From the NCBI RefSeq assembly GCF_902459465.1, contig NC_047066.1:15751047-15815046 (forward strand): a stretch of 64,000 bases of DNA. Direction: 5' to 3'. The position numbers were made by a program, and so were the translations under genes. Source of the DNA: Asterias rubens. Taxonomy: Eukaryota > Echinodermata > Asteroidea > Forcipulatida > Asteriidae. Positions 59,100 to 64,000 of this stretch are shown piece by piece (position 1 is the first letter of the stretch; each line of letters begins with the position of its first letter). The notes below the pieces were generated by a model. That model worked only from the letters and a program-made list of their open reading frames with translations. It made no database searches and had not been told where the DNA came from.

Positions 59100-59726
59100 C
59101 ATATTATACCATGTAATACGCTTATCTACATTTTGTCTCTTTACATACAACCTTCTAGATCCGTAGACGATTTTTTTTTATAAAATGACCTAGTTTGAAT
59201 GTTAAAAAGCAAGGCCAATGAACAATTCAACTTTGTGATGTACTCATTTTCCAATGGTAAGATCGAGTCCTCATGTGAAAATGGTGTCAATGCCATCATT
59301 GCATACAATATCCTTGCATTCGGTTCAAAATGTGTCAAAATCCAAAACATCAGATGAGTACATTCTGAGAAAGGTCTGTACATTCTTTGTACGGGGATGT
59401 GTTGGTTCGTTCCTGTCTTTTGATAAAGTTCATTGAAACGGCTTTGAATTTGACTTTTGATTCATTTTGATTTTGATTTTGACAGAGGAAAATTTCCTAA
59501 AAGATCCATCTAGTTCAAATGACGTCATGGTTAAAGTTTTGCCCTGAAAAAAGGTAATTTGAGAATCAAAATGCCCCGTAATTCATTTAAGACTGAAATA
59601 GACATTGTGAACTACCCGTTAATGTAGCACCGTCTAAAGATTTATAAGGTGCTGCGGGGCATTCAGCAGCCACTGCCATTAACCCATTTCTTTTGAGTGC
59701 ATGATGACACAACATACGGGACCTAC
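59100..59726. other. unassigned intergenic sequence
   Basis: No gene or element ends recognised; short open frames only. Confidence 0.4.
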
Positions 59727-59734
59727 GTCCCATC

Positions 59735-60182
59735 CATAGAGTTATATAATAAGAACTAGAGGGTGCACTGGCCTATATACGCGCTCCGGCATGCGCGCAG
59801 GCGGCCATTTTCTAAGTTGACAAAACTGGCATCTCACAGCGTGTGTTTGTGCAGCCATTTTGTAAGTTGAACAAACAGCATGGCGTGAGCGTTCAATAAC
59901 AAAAACCTCAAACGTGTATTTCATATTCAACGCGTGTCCAGAATAGACCTTATCGCAAATACCAATGCGCAAGCGCAGACTGTTGAATGAGGTGCATTGT
60001 GGGATAGATATGGATCAAATTTTGATGCCAGCAAGACCACAATGCACCTAATTCCAAGCTTTACGCGCGCGCCCCGGTATTTGCGATAAGGTCTATGACG
60101 CGCTTGTCATCTTGCGGTCCCGTGGCGTTTGTGCACGAAGCATCACTCGTGCGCCCTCTAGTTCTTATAATATAACTCTATG
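59735..60182. mobile_element. hAT-type inverted-repeat element, 8-bp duplication
   Basis: CATAGAGTTATA ... TATAACTCTATG with GTCCCATC at 59727-59734 and 60183-60190. Contains another palindromic element at 59944-60095. Confidence 0.85.
59944..60095. mobile_element. palindromic element nested in the hAT-type element
   Basis: Ends TAGACCTTATCGCAAATACC and its complement; the inner GGTGCATTGTGG pairs with CCACAATGCACC. Confidence 0.7.
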
Positions 60183-60649
60183 GTCCCATCCTAATGATGC
60201 AGCAATAATGGTTTCAAGTATCTTTCGTACGGTTTCCGCTGGTATTATTCCTGCTAGTCGACTTGCTTTATCGGCTTCCAAAGATGCACTTAATTTCTCG
60301 TAGTCTCATCCAACAAACAATAAGAAGAGACTTCGTGCTTAATCAGTTAATGGGGAGGGCAGGGGGGGGGGTTACGCTCAAAACTATATAATCGAATGCC
60401 ATCCGCGGAATCTCGTGGGATAACTGCATCTTTGTTGCTACAGTCATACACTCAAGTCATGATGACGGGCTATACAAAGCACTACGTGAGATTTATGGAT
60501 TAATGGACTGCATAACTATGCCATTTGACGATTTCAAGTGGTTAGTAAATTCCTAATTCTAAAAGGAGGGAGAGAGGGGGGGGGGGGGGAAGAAAAACGT
60601 CAAAATACAGAAGCAGGCAAAATATTCCTGCGATGTCAGCCGGTGTTGC

Positions 60650-60944
60650 CATGGAAACTCATGTTCAACAACCATTGGCTGTTGAATTGAAAGGATACAT
60701 CTTGAGACGGTACCCGGAGCTGTTGATTGGTCGACCATGTCAGTAAAATACTCTCATTTTAAAGGCTTGGCGATCATAGAGACAGGGAAAACGCAGCGTT
60801 GATTTCCTTCCTCCACTCTCCCCGGCTGTGGTGCATTTTAGCCCCACTGTTTGAAGCTACTCGACTCGGTCACGACAAACATGTTCGCGGGAAAATAAGT
60901 GGACTCGCACATGATCTGGACCCGTGAATGAGAATTCTGGTAAG
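60650..60944 (+). promoter_or_regulatory. possible promoter and first exon
   Basis: Less repetitive sequence with two CCAAT-type boxes (CCATTGGCTG near 60671, GATTGGTCG near 60725) and a strong donor (ATGAGAATTCTG|GTAAGT, 60932-60945). If real, coding starts MRIL and continues beyond the window's readable exons. Confidence 0.25.
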
Positions 60945-61184
60945 TTTGTCTCCATCTGACAAAGAATAGAACACAATTTTTAAGATGTTTTTTTTTACGG
61001 CAGGCCTAAACTTGGTTAGCAAAGATATGCATTGTTTTTCCTCTCGGGTAAATGAGACTTGAGATGCCGACACGAGGCAGGTTTTTGAAACAATTATGGA
61101 CTTACTCATATGCACAAATGTTTTTTTACAGTGACGAAGATTTTCCGAACAATTATCGGGCTGTGATATGCAAAATAAAGGTTA

Positions 61185-61511
61185 AAGGAACACGTTGCCT
61201 TGGATCGGTCGAGTTGGTCTTTGAAAAGCGTTTGTAACCGTTTGTTATAAAATTCATATGGTTTGAAAGATGTTTTAAAAGTAGAATACAATGATCCACA
61301 CACATTTGCCTCGAAATTGTGTGGTTTCCCTTTTACTTTGCGAACTAACACGGTCGGCAATTTATGGGAGTCGAAATTGACTCTCATAAATGTCCGACCG
61401 TTATTATATTCTACTTTTAAAATATCTTTCTGATCATATGCATTTTATAACAAATAAACACAAACGCTTTTCAAAGACCAACTCGACCGATCCAAGGCAA
61501 AGTGTTCCTTT
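61185..61511. mobile_element. element E, complete palindromic copy
   Basis: Arms of about 155 bp: AGGAACACGTTGCCTTGG / CCAAGGCAAAGTGTTCCT ends, TTAA on the left and TTAC on the right. Confidence 0.75.
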
Positions 61512-61512
61512 A

Positions 61513-62180
61513 CATAGCTACACTGTGCAGAGAATGGTGATCGTAAACAGCAGACACAGCTATATTGACAGTAAGCGGAGAATGGTGATCGTATAAGTGA
61601 AAAGTTTGTGGTAATAAGCACAGCCATGAAATTGGACAAGGTTGCGTGCGTGTTTTTGATCGGCTGATATCGAATAATGGTAAAAAACGCCGACTGCAAT
61701 CGTCTTTCCGCAGACCCATTCGTTTTAAAAAACACGTTCCCCAAATAAGTCTTCAAAAACATACAAACATGATTTGTATTTACAGTGTCTTGAAGCACTG
61801 AGAATACTGCGCTTGTCACTTAGAGGATGGCTAATATCAAAATAACAGGATTCAAAGGCAAAGTATACATTTGATCATTGGATTCATCCGATTGCGTTAT
61901 TCTTATACAAATATAGATAATGTACGATAAAAACTATCCTGTGGGAATTTCGCTTCAAAAGGTCGGATTTGTTTTTTATACCGCCGAAAATCTGGAGCGA
62001 TTATGTCCACGCAGGCAAAACTCTCTAAGAATAATTGTATTTGACAGTAATTTCCGTAATTTCTTCAGAATTAAATCAATCAATCAAACGTTTCAAAAGC
62101 CAAAGGTACATGTTTCCATTTAAATAGGTCTTCCCAAAATGTAATATGGACCGAAAACGAACGTCCATTAGATATTAAAT
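61513..62180. other. unassigned intergenic sequence
   Basis: Short duplications (GAGAATGGTGATCGTA at about 61530 and 61579); no gene recognised. Confidence 0.4.
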
Positions 62181-62182
62181 TT

Positions 62183-62610
62183 TAGGCTTAGATATAGGTT
62201 TTCTCGTTCAGATTCGGCAAATCAACAGCCAATTTCATTTTCATGCGTTCGAATTAAAGCTGTTTTGCCTCTCCAGCTGTTACTGCGTTTCAAATTCAGA
62301 ATTCGGCCATTCAATTTCGTTTTGAGTCGAGTCAAATTCCTTTAGCACTATGTTCAATTTAGTTCTCGTCATTCTTTTTCGAGACACACACGCCCCATGA
62401 AGCGAATTTGAACGCTGCTTTGATGAATTGTTAAATTGAATGATATTTTGTTAAATCGAATGACGCAACATTACATTTGGCTAATCATAAAACAAAATCG
62501 AATGACCCTTTTCAGTAGCATTCGATTTCGCTCGAAATAGAATAGCTTGATGGTTAAATTGGCTGCTCTTTTTCTGAAATTGGCCGAGAAAACCTATATT
62601 AAATTTGCAT
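62183..62610. repeat. dispersed repeat H, copy 2
   Basis: Reverse complement of 51640-52375 without the hAT-type insert, giving that insert's empty site. Confidence 0.65.
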
Positions 62611-62659
62611 CAGATAAAGAATATTAAGAATAAGGGAATTAATGAAGAGGTTGTCAACT

Positions 62660-63355
62660 AGTAGTTTAAAGCCAACGAGGCCTGGTTCTTGATCATTTTA
62701 CCGAGACGATGTCGAGGTAAATGACCAAGAACCAGCCGTCGATTTCACCAAACTCTTCCTAACTTAGGATTAATCTTAGGACTTGGGACGAGTTAAGTTT
62801 CACATCTAAATACGTAGGACGCATTGAACCCATCCTAAGTAAGGATGGGTTACTCGTCCTAACTGGAGTTAGGATTAATCCTAGCGTTTGGTGAAATCGG
62901 ATGCAGACCTCGGCGGGTTTAAACCACTATTTAAAACCTCTTCAACACACTTTGATTCCCATTCATAAATAACTTTTCGGTCAAAAAACACAACACTTTT
63001 TGTTCAAAAAGTAAAATAAATGCAAAAATTATAATTGTTCAATGATTTCTTTCAACACAACACCCCTCCAGCTACGAAATGGTAAGGCCCTCGGGTAAAC
63101 AACTCCTGATGAGGGAATGCTGTGGGCGTCGCGCGTATTGCGTGATGTGGCACGCTGTCCCGGCCGTTGCTCTCGACCAATAGGAATGAAGAAGCTGTCT
63201 TATAAGCACAGGCGCAAGCTCGCGTGTCATGCCCATGTTTCAACACGTTGTACTGGTCATAAACAAAGGTTTATACACACCCACGTGACGCGCTCTCCAC
63301 CAATAGGAATAGCGAAACTGTCTGAGGTATTTATGAATAATATTTTATGGTTTTA
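62660..63355 (+). repeat. dispersed repeat F, copy 2, with an inserted short element
   Basis: Hairpin CTGGTTCTTGATCATTT / AAATGACCAAGAACCAG (62669-62734), GATTTCACC-family element at 62738-62901, then the F body to CCCACGTGACGCGC and CACCAATAGGAATAG. Confidence 0.6.
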
Positions 63356-63360
63356 CACCG

Positions 63361-63388
63361 ATTCATTCATTCATTCATTCATTCATGG
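63361..63388. repeat. (ATTC)n microsatellite
   Basis: About seven units. Confidence 0.9.
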
Positions 63389-63819
63389 CAGCACGAAGCT
63401 GAATAATGTGGCATTACAAGATAACAATATTGATAAAAATAGCATAGATAAAACACACAAAAATTGCACCACCGCGGGGTACAAAAGAACATTATATAAG
63501 AAGACGACAATAAGTAAAAATAAATATTAGATAAACCACTAATAGACACTGAAAAAAATGCACAGGGTGTTGGGGGAACCCTCTTATACATTGAAACCCC
63601 GCTATGGAATAAACCAGCTAAAAAAGAGAAACCCTAGCAGTTAAAAACTGAACATAAATGACAAAAACAACGATAGCAAAAAAGGGAAAACAGAAAAGAT
63701 TAACAAACAATTACAGGATGTGGGAGAACCTCATTTATGAGGGCAAACTAAAGCATTAGAAAATAACATTTACAGCCCACATGCACACCAATAAACCAAA
63801 AGCAAATATGGAAGCTCCA

Positions 63820-64000
63820 GTCTAAGAGGATTGGTTTAAAAGTTTAGTAAGGAATGGAATTGCACTGTTGCCATAACGCTTAGTCCTATGTTTAGGCACC
63901 ATAGTAGCATTGCGAAGACCCATACTGTGAGTGTTGTTGTTATGAGGGAACCAACCGGCATATCTATCAGAGGTTCTACATTTAACAGCAAAGTTAGTAC
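63820..64000 (-). pseudogene. retroelement C-terminal tail at window edge
   Basis: Minus strand reads YAGWFPHNNNTHSMGLRN, then VPKHRTKRYGNSAIPFLTKL and a stop near 63826, resembling the tail downstream of the reverse transcriptase in CR1/L2-type LINEs (RxxRxxxGxxxxP pattern). The catalytic part lies outside the window. Confidence 0.4.

Overview
ORGANISM AND GENERAL CHARACTER. This is eukaryotic nuclear DNA: AT-rich, with spliced genes (GT/AG introns of 0.6-7.3 kb) and very dense in short inverted-repeat elements, SINEs and retroelements. The conserved gene is an animal VMP1. The repeat make-up, especially a dispersed TTAA-flanked element, looks like an echinoderm and possibly a sea star, but that is inference from general familiarity and no species call is made.

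LAYOUT. 1-563: a truncated TTAA-type element and unassigned sequence. 566-10073: a short TTAA-flanked element split by a complete, apparently young Ty3/gypsy LTR retrotransposon (640-9653, minus strand). It has two LTRs of 1235 bp, a gag ORF, a pol ORF in the -1 frame, and a textbook frameshift site (slippery heptamer plus pseudoknot) between them. 10-22 kb: SINEs, short inverted-repeat elements, a 54-bp minisatellite and a composite foldback element carrying a 5'-truncated Penelope-like fragment. 22.07-45.36 kb, minus strand: a complete 13-exon VMP1 gene (452 codons plus stop, every junction in frame), its introns full of repeats. Its first exon, spliced to the second, adds an N-terminal SAP-like motif. 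45.6-48.9 kb: a decayed non-LTR retrotransposon inside a TTAA element and itself broken by a foldback element. 51.2-57.2 kb, plus strand: a two-exon gene for a 117-residue secreted, PAN/apple-like cysteine-rich protein, transcribed divergently from VMP1. 57-64 kb: more inverted-repeat elements (two with 8-bp hAT-type duplications in the window) and, at the right edge, the end of another retroelement on the minus strand.

HOW IT FITS TOGETHER. The two host genes are unrelated in likely function: VMP1 is an ER membrane autophagy and lipid-handling protein, the other is a small extracellular protein. Most of the rest is layered insertion, and several insertion orders can be read from target-site duplications. 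The points most worth checking are the SAP-VMP1 fusion, the frameshift signal of the LTR element, and a bipartite foldback family inserted at TATA whose hairpin arms differ between copies yet stay self-complementary within each copy.
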